A DNA stretch of 64,000 nt, taken from assembly GCF_001984575.1 (NCBI RefSeq), contig NZ_LZNS01000001.1, positions 339,307 to 403,306 of the forward strand, written 5' to 3'. The notes beneath the pieces are model-generated. The model made no database searches. It was not told the DNA's origin and saw nothing but the letters and a program-made list of their open reading frames with translations. The stretch comes from Streptomyces sp. MP131-18. GTDB lineage: Bacteria; Actinomycetota; Actinomycetes; Streptomycetales; Streptomycetaceae. Made by a program: the position numbers and the translations under genes. Positions 1 to 13,049 of the stretch are shown in pieces (position 1 is the stretch's first letter; each line of letters starts with the position of its first letter).

Positions 1-4790
<4,790 letters not shown>

Positions 4791-4807
<17 letters not shown>

Positions 4808-7427
4808 AGCGCACGTTGCCAGGACCCGCCTCGTAGACGGCCCGGTCGCCCTCGGCGCCGAGCGCCCGCGCGCCCGGCGGCGCCGGGGCGGGGGCGGCAC
4901 CGCCGGGCAGCGGCACCTCGACGCGGGCGGGCGCCCCCGGGGGCACGGTGACGTCGAGGAGGAAGCCGCCGCCGGGCGGGCGCCGCCAGGAGCTGCGGAC
5001 CCGGCCGCGGGGGGTGTCGTACCAGGCGTCGACATGGGTGAGGTCTCCTACCGGGGCGGGCCTGATGACGATGCGGTCGAAGGCGACCGAGTCGTCGGCC
5101 TGGCGGATGCCGGCGAGCGAGGCTGTGAGCCACTCCTGGATCGCGCCGAGCATGAAGTGGTTCTGCGACGAGCCGCGGGTGGGCCCGTCCCAGCGTTCAG
5201 TGAGCGCGGTCGCGCCGTGCGCGATCTGGTAGCCGTAGCTGGGGCTGTCGGTCCGGGTGACGAGGTCGTGGACGACGTCGTCACGCCCATGGGCGGAGAG
5301 CACCCGCAGCAGCGAGGGCAGGGCGATCTCGCCGACCGTGACGTGGTCGCCCTCGGCGCGGATGGCGGCGACGAGATGGGCGAGCACGGCGTCGCGCTCG
5401 GCCGGCGGCACGACGCCCAGCTCCAGGGCGAGGGCGTCGGCGGCCTGGCTGCCGGTGGCGTAGGTGTGCCGCCCGGCGTCGAAGAAGGCCAGGTGGAAGG
5501 CGCGGCCGACCCGGTCGGCGAGTGCCGCGTAGTCCCGGGCGTCGTTCTCGCGGCCCAGGACCGCGGCGATCCGGCCCATCGCGGTGGCGAGGCGGTGGTA
5601 GGCGTAGGTCGCGGTGACCGCCTTCGGCGTGGAGTTGTCGAAGGACATCCAGTCGCCGAGCCCGTGGGAGAGCAGGTCGCCGTCCGCCCGGGAGGCCAGG
5701 TGGTCCAGATAGCGCTCCATGTGCGGGTAGTGGGCGCGCAGCGTGGGGGTGTCGCCGTACCTGCGGTAGAGGAGCCAGGGCGCCAGGACGATCGCGCCGC
5801 CCCAGTTCGGGTCGTCGCGGAACTTGTCCGCGAACACGGTGTATTCGGGCGCGATTCCCGGCACGAGCCCCGAGGCGGTCTGCGCGTCCGCCATGTCGCG
5901 CACCAGCTTGCGGTAGTACGCGGCGACGTCGTAGTTGTCCGCGACGGCGGGGAAGACGAGGTGGGTCTCCTCCAGCCAGCCGAGCTTTTCCCGGTGCGGG
6001 CAGTCGGTGAGGACGCTGTACATATTGGACTGGACGGCCCGGTCGACGAGCCGGTGGATGCCGGTGATCAGCTCGTCGGAGCAGTCGAAGCCCCCCGCGG
6101 GCGGGTTGGCGGCGCGCAGCACCTGCGCGCGGACGGTGGCGGTGCTGGCGTGCCCGGGCAGTCCCTCGACCTGGACGTAGCGGAAGCCGTGGTAGACGGT
6201 GACCGGATGCCAGACCTCCTCGGTCCCCGTGGCGTCGCCGCGCAGGGTGTAGGCGTCGTAGCAGGGACGGCCGGTGAAGCGCTGGTTGACGGTGCCGTCG
6301 TCGTTCAGCAGCTCGGCGGGGCGCAGCGTCACGGTGGTACCGGCGGGCCCTGCGACACGCAGCTCGGGGCGGCCGGCGATGTTGACACCGAAGTCGACGA
6401 CGTGGACGCCGGGTTGCGGCTCGTCGACGGAGACGGCGGTCAGTTCCGCCACGACCTCGACCGGCGGGTGGGCGCGGGCGGTGAGCGCGACGTCCGGGGC
6501 GGGCACGGCGACCGCCGGACGCCAGCCGGCGCGGGCGGCGGCGCCCGGCGCGTCCCAGCCGGGCCGTTCGCGGCGGGCGTCGTACTCCTCGCCGCCGAAC
6601 CAGTCGGAGAGGGTGACCGGGCCGGGCGCCGTGCGCCAGCTCTCGTCGGTGACGAGGGTGGTGACGGAGCCGTCTTCCGCCTCCATGCGCAGCACCGCGA
6701 GCAGCCTCGGCAGGCCGTAGCTGACGTGCAGCTTCTGGTAGCGGCCCGGCACGTCGGGAACGTGGGCGATGCCGCCGGCGAGCCGGAAGCCGACGGTGTT
6801 GGCGCCCGCCCGCAGCGCGCCGGTGACGTCGTAGGTGGCGTACAGCAGCCGCTTGTCGTAGGCGGTGTAGCCGGGTTCGAGCTCGGCCGCGGCGATGCGG
6901 CGCCCGTTGACGGTGGGGACGTAGACGCCCAGGGCGGTGGCGTACAGGCGGGCCCTGCGAAGGGGCGCGTCCAGGTGGAAGTCCCGGGCCAGCAGCGGCA
7001 TCGCGCGGTCCGGGTCGTGCTCCTCGGTGGCGGGCGGGGCCCACTCGGGTGCGGTCACCCAGCGCGCGCCGCCCCAGTCGGCCGGCTCCAGCAGCCCCGT
7101 CTCCCACCCGGCCGTCCGGCTCCAGGCGGACGCCGTGCCGTCCTCGTCCCACACCCGGACCCGCCAGCAGGCCCGCCGGCCGGAGCCGAGCGGGTGACCG
7201 GCGTACGGCACCGCGACACCGCGCTCACCCGCCACCCGGCCGCTGTCCCACAGATCGGGCTCGCCGCCGGCGAGCCGGCGGGGGGTGGACGCCACCTGAA
7301 TCCGGTAGGCGCGCTGCCGACCGGCGGCGGGCCGCCAGGAGAGGTCCGGCCGCTCGGCGTCGATGCCGAGGGGGTCGGTGAGATACCCGGTCCTCAGGTG
7401 GGTCGGCGCGGCGGGGGCCTTGGCCAT
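4791..7427 (-). CDS. GH78 alpha-L-rhamnosidase
   Basis: This is an 878-aa protein with the family architecture: an N-terminal fibronectin-like domain (from LRTGYLTDPLGID), beta-sandwich domains with the motif GYTAYDKRLLYATYDVT, an alpha/alpha6 catalytic barrel and a C-terminal beta-sandwich. The catalytic-barrel motif TDCPHREKLGWLEE begins near residue 474, with Asp475. It hydrolyses terminal alpha-L-rhamnose, a main sugar of rhamnogalacturonan backbones and side chains. No export signal is visible, so it is likely intracellular. It starts 24 bp downstream of the deoR stop and is probably co-transcribed with deoR from the promoter near 8375. Its end overlaps the convergent GH127/146 gene by 17 bp, and no terminator is seen. 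Confidence 0.92.
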
Positions 7428-7451
7428 ATCAGGTCTCCTGTCTGCCCGTTG

Positions 7452-8210
7452 TCAGGCGATCACCAGCTCCACACCGCTATCGCGGCACAGCCGGGCGTAC
7501 GGGGGCGGGGGCTCGGCGTCGGTGACGAGCACGTCCACCTGGTCGAGGCGGGCGACGGAGATCGTCTCCGTGCGGCCGAACTTGGTGTGGTCCATCACGA
7601 CGATCACCTTCTCGGCGATCTCCAGCATCGCGCGGCGCACCTCGGCCTCCTCGATGTCGAAGAACGTCAGACCGCGCTCCGCGGTGAGCCCGCCGCAGCC
7701 CAGGACGAGCTTGTTCACGTGCAGCTTGCGGATGGTCTCCGTGGCGAGCGATCCGACCAGGCACAGCTCCGGAGCGATCACCCCGCCGGCCAGCAGCACC
7801 TTGGCCGAGGAGTCGGGCGCCCCCTGGAACTCGCCTGCCACGTGGATGGAGTTGGTGACGACCACCAGATCCCGCCTGCCGCGCAGCGCGCGTGCGACGC
7901 TGTGCGCCGTGGTGCCGGTGTCGATCGCGACGCTGTCGCCGTCGTCGACCAGCCCGGCGGCGCGGGCCGCGATGCGGAGCTTCTCCTCGGCGTGCGCGAC
8001 CCTGCGGGTCTCGAACGGTGAACGTTCCCGGCGCACGGCCCCGCCGTGCACCCGGCGCAGCACGCCGTCCTGCTGCAACTCATGGAGATCGCGGCGGACG
8101 GTCATCGCGGAGACACCGAGGCGCCGGGTCAGCTCGGCGACCTCCAGGCGCTCCCGCTCGTCCAGCATCCGCAGGATGACATCCCTGCGCGTCCGTCCGC
8201 TCTTTCCCAT
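7452..8210 (-). CDS. DeoR-family transcriptional regulator
   Basis: The 252-aa protein has an N-terminal winged helix (residues about 5-58, with the motif VSAMTVRRDLHELQQDGVL) and a C-terminal DeoR sugar-phosphate sensor domain (IDTGTTAHSVARAL, VLGCGGLTAERGL). Members of this family usually act as repressors relieved by a phosphorylated sugar or related metabolite. The gene heads a leftward unit with the GH78 gene and faces the rightward operon of a GH127 relative and two GH28 genes. Two near-identical palindromes, one at each divergent promoter in the shared upstream region, are its likely operators, which implies autorepression as well as control of the facing operon. A GGAG motif 5 bases upstream supports ATG 8210. 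Confidence 0.9.
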   Translation of the reverse strand: MGKSGRTRRDVILRMLDERERLEVAELTRRLGVSAMTVRRDLHELQQDGVLRRVHGGAVRRERSPFETRRVAHAEEKLRIAARAAGLVDDGDSVAIDTGTTAHSVARALRGRRDLVVVTNSIHVAGEFQGAPDSSAKVLLAGGVIAPELCLVGSLATETIRKLHVNKLVLGCGGLTAERGLTFFDIEEAEVRRAMLEIAEKVIVVMDHTKFGRTETISVARLDQVDVLVTDAEPPPPYARLCRDSGVELVIA

Positions 8211-8354
8211 GCCACTCCGCCTCGTCTCGCGCCTGCGTACCGGGGGCCGGGCGGGCCGTCGCCGCCCGTTCCGCCGCCCCCGAGCAGTATCTGCGCACCG
8301 CCCGGTGGCGCGGACGCGCGCCCCGTGGGCGGCGGCCCGCCACCGGACCCAGAT

Positions 8355-8398
8355 TGTTCGAGTGAACAGAAACTAGAACCGCACCCCGTCCGCGTCAA
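8355..8398 (-). promoter_or_regulatory. deoR promoter with operator A
   Basis: On the minus strand TTGACG (8398-8393) is followed after 17 bp by TAGTTT (8375-8370). The palindrome TGTTCACTCGAACA lies at 8368-8355, two bases beyond the -10 box and covering the expected start site. This is the classic position for steric repression. The site matches operator B at 12 of 14 positions. Confidence 0.75.
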
Positions 8399-8447
8399 CA
8401 GCGCCGGTGGCGCGGGAGGTGAATATCTATCCAGATGCCCGGCCTTG

Positions 8448-8502
8448 TTGACGGCGACGACCACCACTCCTAGCCTGTCCGGCATTCGTGTTCGTTCGAA
8501 CA
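8448..8502 (+). promoter_or_regulatory. Operon promoter with operator B
   Basis: TTGACG (8448-8453) is followed after 17 bp by TAGCCT (8471-8476), a good Streptomyces housekeeping promoter. The palindrome TGTTCGTTCGAACA occupies 8489-8502, starting about six bases after the predicted start site. It has the same sequence type and much the same placement relative to its promoter as operator A, so one regulator, most simply the adjacent DeoR protein, probably controls both directions. Confidence 0.75.
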
Positions 8503-8524
8503 TTGAGAACGGTGTGACGGACCC

Positions 8525-10246
8525 ATGCCCAGCATTCCGGCAACGTTGCTGTTGGAGGAGCGCGCCGAGCAGGCGATGAACGCGGTCACCGGACTCGCCG
8601 ACCCTGATCTCGGCCATATCCCCTTCTTCAGCGCCAACCTCCTCGCCGAACCGGCCTCGCTGGTGCACGGCGACTACGACTACGGCTCCAGCCACGGCCG
8701 CCTCACCGACGCCTGCGTCCTCGCCCGGCAGATGACCGGCGCATCCTGGTGGCAGGAGACCGAGGAACGCTACAAGGCCACCCTGCTCGACCTGCTGGCC
8801 GACGACGGGCTGAGCTACCGGCGCACGCACCCCCGCGGCCACTGGGCGGCGCACGCCAACCTCATCGATCAGCGCGCCACCCTCCTCGCGCTCACCACCT
8901 GGTACGTGGACAGCGGCGACGAACGGGCGCGGCGGGCCGCCGACCGGCTCGTCGCCGCCCTGCGGCGGATCGCCGTCAAGGAGCGCGACGTGTGGTACTA
9001 CCCCGCGTCGGAATACACCCCCCGCGGCTGGCCCTCGGACAACGCGGTCCACCTCCGACTGGCGCCCGACCCCGCCTCGTTCTGCGGCCGGCTCATCATG
9101 CCGCTGCTCCGCCACCACCAGGCGACGGGCAGCGCCGACGCCCTCGAACTGTGCGGCTGGTTCACCCGGCTCATCACCGAGAAGAGCGGCGTGTTCCTTT
9201 CCGACGGCAGCTTCAACCCGGCGCTCGCCTACCGCAGCGGCCACTTCCACACCCGGCTCGGCACGCTGGACGGCATCGCGCGGTACGCGGTCCTCAGCGG
9301 CGACCACTCCCTGACCCAGTTCGTGAAGAACGCCTTCGACTGGGCGCTGACGCAGGCCACCGCCTTCGGCTGGACCCCTGGCGACCTGGCCGACCAGCGC
9401 TACGAGCACGAGACCTGCTCGCTCGTCGATCTGATCGGCATCGGCACCACCCTGGCCCGCGCCGGGCACACCGCGTACTGGACCGTGGTCGAGCGCTTCC
9501 TGCGCAACCACCTCGCCGCCTCCCAGCTCACCGACACCGACTGGGTCCGCTCGGCGCCCGACCGCTCGCTCGACACACCGGGCTGGGAGACGCACCACCG
9601 CGTCGGGGAGCGGGTACGGGGCGCGTTCGCCGGCTACGGCGCGCCCAACGACTACGTCTCCGACGTGGTGCTCGGCCGCGGTCACACCAGCGACGTCCAG
9701 GCGTGCTGCGTCGGTTCCGGGGTGCGCGGCCTGTTCACGGGCTGGAACGCGGTGGTCACCGGCGACGAACGGCTCCTCCGCGTCAACCTGCTGCTCAACC
9801 GCGGCAGCGCACTCGTCGACGTGCTCAGTCATCTGCCCTACGAGGGGCGGGTGGACCTCCACGTGCGCGCCGACTGCCGGGAGTTGCGGCTGCGCGTGCC
9901 GCCCTGGGCCGGTTACGCCCACCTCGCCGTCGCCCGGCACCCGGCCTCAGGACCGGCGGTCACCGCCTCAGGACGGGACGCCGGACTGTGGGCGCCGGAC
10001 GGCTTCCTCCGCCTCGAACGCCCCCGGGCGGGCGAGCGGATCACCGTCACGTTCCCCCTCGCGGAGTCCACCACCGACGAGGCCGCGGCCGGGCACATCT
10101 TCCGCGCCCGGTGGCGCGGCGACGACCTCGTAGGCATAGAACCGGAAGGCAGATCGCGACCGATGTACAGTCCCCGCACCCTGGAACCGAATGCCCCGCG
10201 GCGCCCCCGCGCCCTCCACGTCCCGGACCGGGAGTGGTCGTGGTGA
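8525..10246 (+). CDS. Distant GH127-superfamily-like protein
   Basis: The 573-aa protein has no signal peptide. I do not recognise a named family from the whole sequence, but it keeps the GH127 metal and nucleophile pattern in the right order: YEHETCSLVDL gives Glu296-x-Cys298, and VQACCVGSG gives Cys394-Cys395. The flanking helices also resemble those of the two clear GH127-type proteins in this window. The N-terminal two thirds look all-helical (an alpha/alpha barrel) and the last 150 residues look beta-rich, as in GH127. It is the first gene of an operon: the next GH28 gene starts inside its stop codon. A cysteine-dependent furanosidase is my inference. No strong ribosome binding site precedes ATG 8525. 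Confidence 0.65.
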   Translation: MPSIPATLLLEERAEQAMNAVTGLADPDLGHIPFFSANLLAEPASLVHGDYDYGSSHGRLTDACVLARQMTGASWWQETEERYKATLLDLLADDGLSYRRTHPRGHWAAHANLIDQRATLLALTTWYVDSGDERARRAADRLVAALRRIAVKERDVWYYPASEYTPRGWPSDNAVHLRLAPDPASFCGRLIMPLLRHHQATGSADALELCGWFTRLITEKSGVFLSDGSFNPALAYRSGHFHTRLGTLDGIARYAVLSGDHSLTQFVKNAFDWALTQATAFGWTPGDLADQRYEHETCSLVDLIGIGTTLARAGHTAYWTVVERFLRNHLAASQLTDTDWVRSAPDRSLDTPGWETHHRVGERVRGAFAGYGAPNDYVSDVVLGRGHTSDVQACCVGSGVRGLFTGWNAVVTGDERLLRVNLLLNRGSALVDVLSHLPYEGRVDLHVRADCRELRLRVPPWAGYAHLAVARHPASGPAVTASGRDAGLWAPDGFLRLERPRAGERITVTFPLAESTTDEAAAGHIFRARWRGDDLVGIEPEGRSRPMYSPRTLEPNAPRRPRALHVPDREWSW

Positions 10247-11700
10247 GCCGCAACGAAGGACCGGAGCGCCCCGATGCCGCGACCGGCCCCGCCCGCAGGA
10301 CGTTCATACTCGGCGCGGGCTCGACCGCGGCGCTCGCCCTCGGTGCCGGGACCGGGGCCGCCGCCGGCGCACCGGCCCGGCGGCCGAGCGACGCGCAGGC
10401 GGCGCGGATCATGGCGGGGATACGCCCGCCCCGGTTCCCGCGCCGCACCGTGACCGTCACCGACCACGGCGCCGTGGGCGACGGGACGACCGACTGCACC
10501 GCGGCCATCGCCAGCGCGATTGCCGCCTGCCACGCCGCGGGCGGCGGCCACGTCATCGTTCCCGAGGGCACCTACCTCACCGGCGCCGTGCACCTGCGCG
10601 ACAACATCGACCTGCACCTCGCCGCGGGCGCCACGCTCCGCTTCAGCCGGGACCCCGCCGCGTACCTGCCTCCTGTCCACACCCGCTACGAGGGCATCGA
10701 GTGCCTCAACTACTCCCCCTTCGTCTACGCCCACGGCTGCCGGAACATCGCGCTCACCGGCAGCGGGGTGATCGACGGACGGGCGGACGACACCCACTGG
10801 TGGGACTGGACCAGGGGCGAGGACGGCGGCGACTCCCCGGAGAGCATCGACAAGCGCACCCTGCGCGCCTGGGCCGAGGAGGGCGTGCCCGTCGAGCAGC
10901 GGATCTTCGGCGGCGGCCACCACCTGCGGCCCAACATGATCCAGTTCTACGACTGCCGGAACGTCCTCATCGAGGGGGTGACGGTCAAGGACTCGCCGAT
11001 GTGGAACATCCACCCCGTGCTCTGCCGCAACGTCACCGTCCGCGGCGTCAGGGTGGAGAGCCCGAACGGCCCCAACAACGACGGCTGCAACCCCGAGTCC
11101 TGCGCCTACGTCCTGATCAAGGACTGCGTCTTCAACACCGGCGACGACTGCATCGCCTTCAAGGCCGGGCGTGACGCCGACGGCCGCCGGGTGAACGTGC
11201 CCTGCCACAGCGCGCTCGTCGAGGGCTGCGAGATGCGCGACGGCCACGGCGGCGTCACCATCGGCAGCGAGATGACCGGCGGCGTGCACAACATCCTCGC
11301 CCGCGACTGCCGGATGGACAGCCCGCAGCTCGACCGGGCGCTGCGCCTGAAGTCCAACCCGAACCGCGGCGGTCACATCACCGACATCGTCTTCACCGAC
11401 ATCACTGTCGGCACGGTCGGCGACGCCGTGATCGAGATCGCGCTGGACTACGAGAACATCGACACCGGCGACCACTACCCGGACGTGCACGGCATCTCCG
11501 TGCACCACCTCACCGCCGAATCCGGCTCGCTCGCGTGGAACCTGCTGGGCAACGACGCCAACCCCATCCGCGACGTGCTGCTGCACGACTGCGCCTTCGC
11601 CGGTATCGAGGAGGGGTACGTCACCGAGAACGTGACGGGTCTGGTGCTGCGCGAGGTCACGATCAACGGCGCGGACGCCGGCGATGGAGGAGGCGCGTGA
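10243..11700 (+). CDS. Secreted GH28 polygalacturonase-like hydrolase
   Basis: This 485-aa protein begins with a twin-arginine signal (ARRTFILGAGSTAALALG, residues about 18-35) and then a right-handed beta-helix. It keeps the GH28 active-site motifs: GPNNDGC with Asp280, GDDC with Asp301-Asp302, GHGG with His335, and RLK with Arg368 and Lys370. It should cleave galacturonic-acid-containing polymers such as homogalacturonan, xylogalacturonan or rhamnogalacturonan, probably outside the cell. The GTG start at 10243 overlaps the upstream TGA (GTGA) and has GGGAG 8 bases upstream, which indicates translational coupling. The end overlaps the next GH28 gene in the same way. Confidence 0.9.
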   Translation: MSRNEGPERPDAATGPARRTFILGAGSTAALALGAGTGAAAGAPARRPSDAQAARIMAGIRPPRFPRRTVTVTDHGAVGDGTTDCTAAIASAIAACHAAGGGHVIVPEGTYLTGAVHLRDNIDLHLAAGATLRFSRDPAAYLPPVHTRYEGIECLNYSPFVYAHGCRNIALTGSGVIDGRADDTHWWDWTRGEDGGDSPESIDKRTLRAWAEEGVPVEQRIFGGGHHLRPNMIQFYDCRNVLIEGVTVKDSPMWNIHPVLCRNVTVRGVRVESPNGPNNDGCNPESCAYVLIKDCVFNTGDDCIAFKAGRDADGRRVNVPCHSALVEGCEMRDGHGGVTIGSEMTGGVHNILARDCRMDSPQLDRALRLKSNPNRGGHITDIVFTDITVGTVGDAVIEIALDYENIDTGDHYPDVHGISVHHLTAESGSLAWNLLGNDANPIRDVLLHDCAFAGIEEGYVTENVTGLVLREVTINGADAGDGGGA

Positions 11701-13049
11701 CCGCCTCGCCGGCGGACCTCGCCCGGCGGCAGGCCGACGCCATCGCCGCGCGCGTGCGACCGCCGCGCTTCCCCGACCGGGAGTTCCCCGTCACCGCCCA
11801 CGGCGCCGTGGGCGACGGGATCACCGACTGCACCGCGGCCATCGCCGGCGCCATCGCCGCCTGCCATGCCGCGGGCGGCGGCCACGTCATCGTCCCCGAG
11901 GGCACCTACGCCACCGGGGCGGTACGGCTGCTCTCGGGGGTGGACCTGCATCTGCACGCAGGCGCCACGCTCGCGTTCAGCCGCGATCCGGCCGCGTACC
12001 TGCCGCCCGTCCTCACCCGGTTCCAGGGGGTGGAGACGTACGGCTACTCCCCCCTCGTCTACGCGCACGGCCAGCGGAACATCGCGGTCACCGGCGCCGG
12101 CGTGCTGGACGGGCGGGCGGACCCGGACCACTGGTGGCCCTGGTCGGGGCAGGAGGAGTTCGGCTGGCGGCCCGGCATGCCGCAGCAGGAGGACGACTGG
12201 CCGCAGCTGTGGGCGCAGGCCGAACGGGGCGACCCCGTGGCGGAGCGGGTCTACGCCGCCGGCCACCACTTCCGCCCCAACTTCCTGGAGACGTACGACT
12301 GCGAGAACGTCCTCGTCGAGGGCGTCACGTTCGTCCGCTCCCCGATGTGGGTCATGCACCCGGTGCTGTGCCGCAACGTCCTCGTGCAGAACGTCACCGT
12401 CGACAGCATCGGCCCCAACAACGACGGCTGCGACCCGGAGTCCTGCCGGGACGTGGTCATCCGCGGCTGCGTCTTCAACGCGGGCGACGACTGCATCGCC
12501 GTCAAGTCGGGTCGGGAGGCCGACGGCCGCCGCGTGAACGTGCCCAGCGAGAACATCCTCATCGAGGACTGCGTCATGCTCCACCGCTACGGCGCCATCA
12601 CCCTGGGCAGCGACATGACCGGCGGCATCCGCAACGTCTTCGCGCGCCGCTGCCGCATCGGCGGCCCCGGCCTGTACTTCGGCCTCTACATCAAGACCAA
12701 CTCCGTCCGCGGCGGCTTCGCCGAGAACGTCCAGCTGGACGACCTCTCGGTCACGCACCTCACCAAGGAGTTCCTCACCTGCGACTTCCACCGCGGCGAG
12801 GGCGACACCGGGGATTACCCCCCGCACGTCGGGGACATCGGCGTCCGCAACGTCACCGTGGGGCAGGCCCGGCGCGCGCTCCTGGCGCGCGGCTACCCGC
12901 ACGCCCCCATCCGCGGTCTCCGGCTGGCCGACTGCTCCTTCGCCGCGCTGGACGAGGCCGACCGGCTCGAACACGTCGAGGGGCTCGTCCTGGACGACGT
13001 GTCCCGGCCGGAACCGACCCGGAGGGACGAGCCCCATGACGCCATCTGA
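11697..13049 (+). CDS. Cytoplasmic GH28-like protein with altered active site
   Basis: This 450-aa beta-helix protein is closely related to the upstream GH28, sharing long stretches such as HGAVGDG.TDCTAAIA, but it has no signal peptide and so probably stays in the cytoplasm. It retains PNNDGC (Asp243) and GDDC. The catalytic-site histidine of the GHG motif is replaced by Tyr298 (LHRYGAITLGS), and the arginine of the RIK motif is Tyr331 (LYIKTN). Either the specificity has changed or activity is reduced. The GTG start at 11697 overlaps the preceding stop (GTGA) and sits behind a strong GGAGG. An intracellular exo-acting role on imported oligogalacturonides is possible but unproven. Confidence 0.85.
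   Translation: MTASPADLARRQADAIAARVRPPRFPDREFPVTAHGAVGDGITDCTAAIAGAIAACHAAGGGHVIVPEGTYATGAVRLLSGVDLHLHAGATLAFSRDPAAYLPPVLTRFQGVETYGYSPLVYAHGQRNIAVTGAGVLDGRADPDHWWPWSGQEEFGWRPGMPQQEDDWPQLWAQAERGDPVAERVYAAGHHFRPNFLETYDCENVLVEGVTFVRSPMWVMHPVLCRNVLVQNVTVDSIGPNNDGCDPESCRDVVIRGCVFNAGDDCIAVKSGREADGRRVNVPSENILIEDCVMLHRYGAITLGSDMTGGIRNVFARRCRIGGPGLYFGLYIKTNSVRGGFAENVQLDDLSVTHLTKEFLTCDFHRGEGDTGDYPPHVGDIGVRNVTVGQARRALLARGYPHAPIRGLRLADCSFAALDEADRLEHVEGLVLDDVSRPEPTRRDEPHDAI

Larger units (their letters stand above)
8211..8524. promoter_or_regulatory. Divergent control region between deoR and the GH127-like/GH28 operon
   Basis: This 314-bp non-coding stretch holds two outward-facing promoters, each followed at once by a TGTTC-N4-GAACA palindrome. 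The deoR side leaves a leader of about 150 bases that is GC-rich and contains no obvious gene. I see no RNA gene here. Confidence 0.75.
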
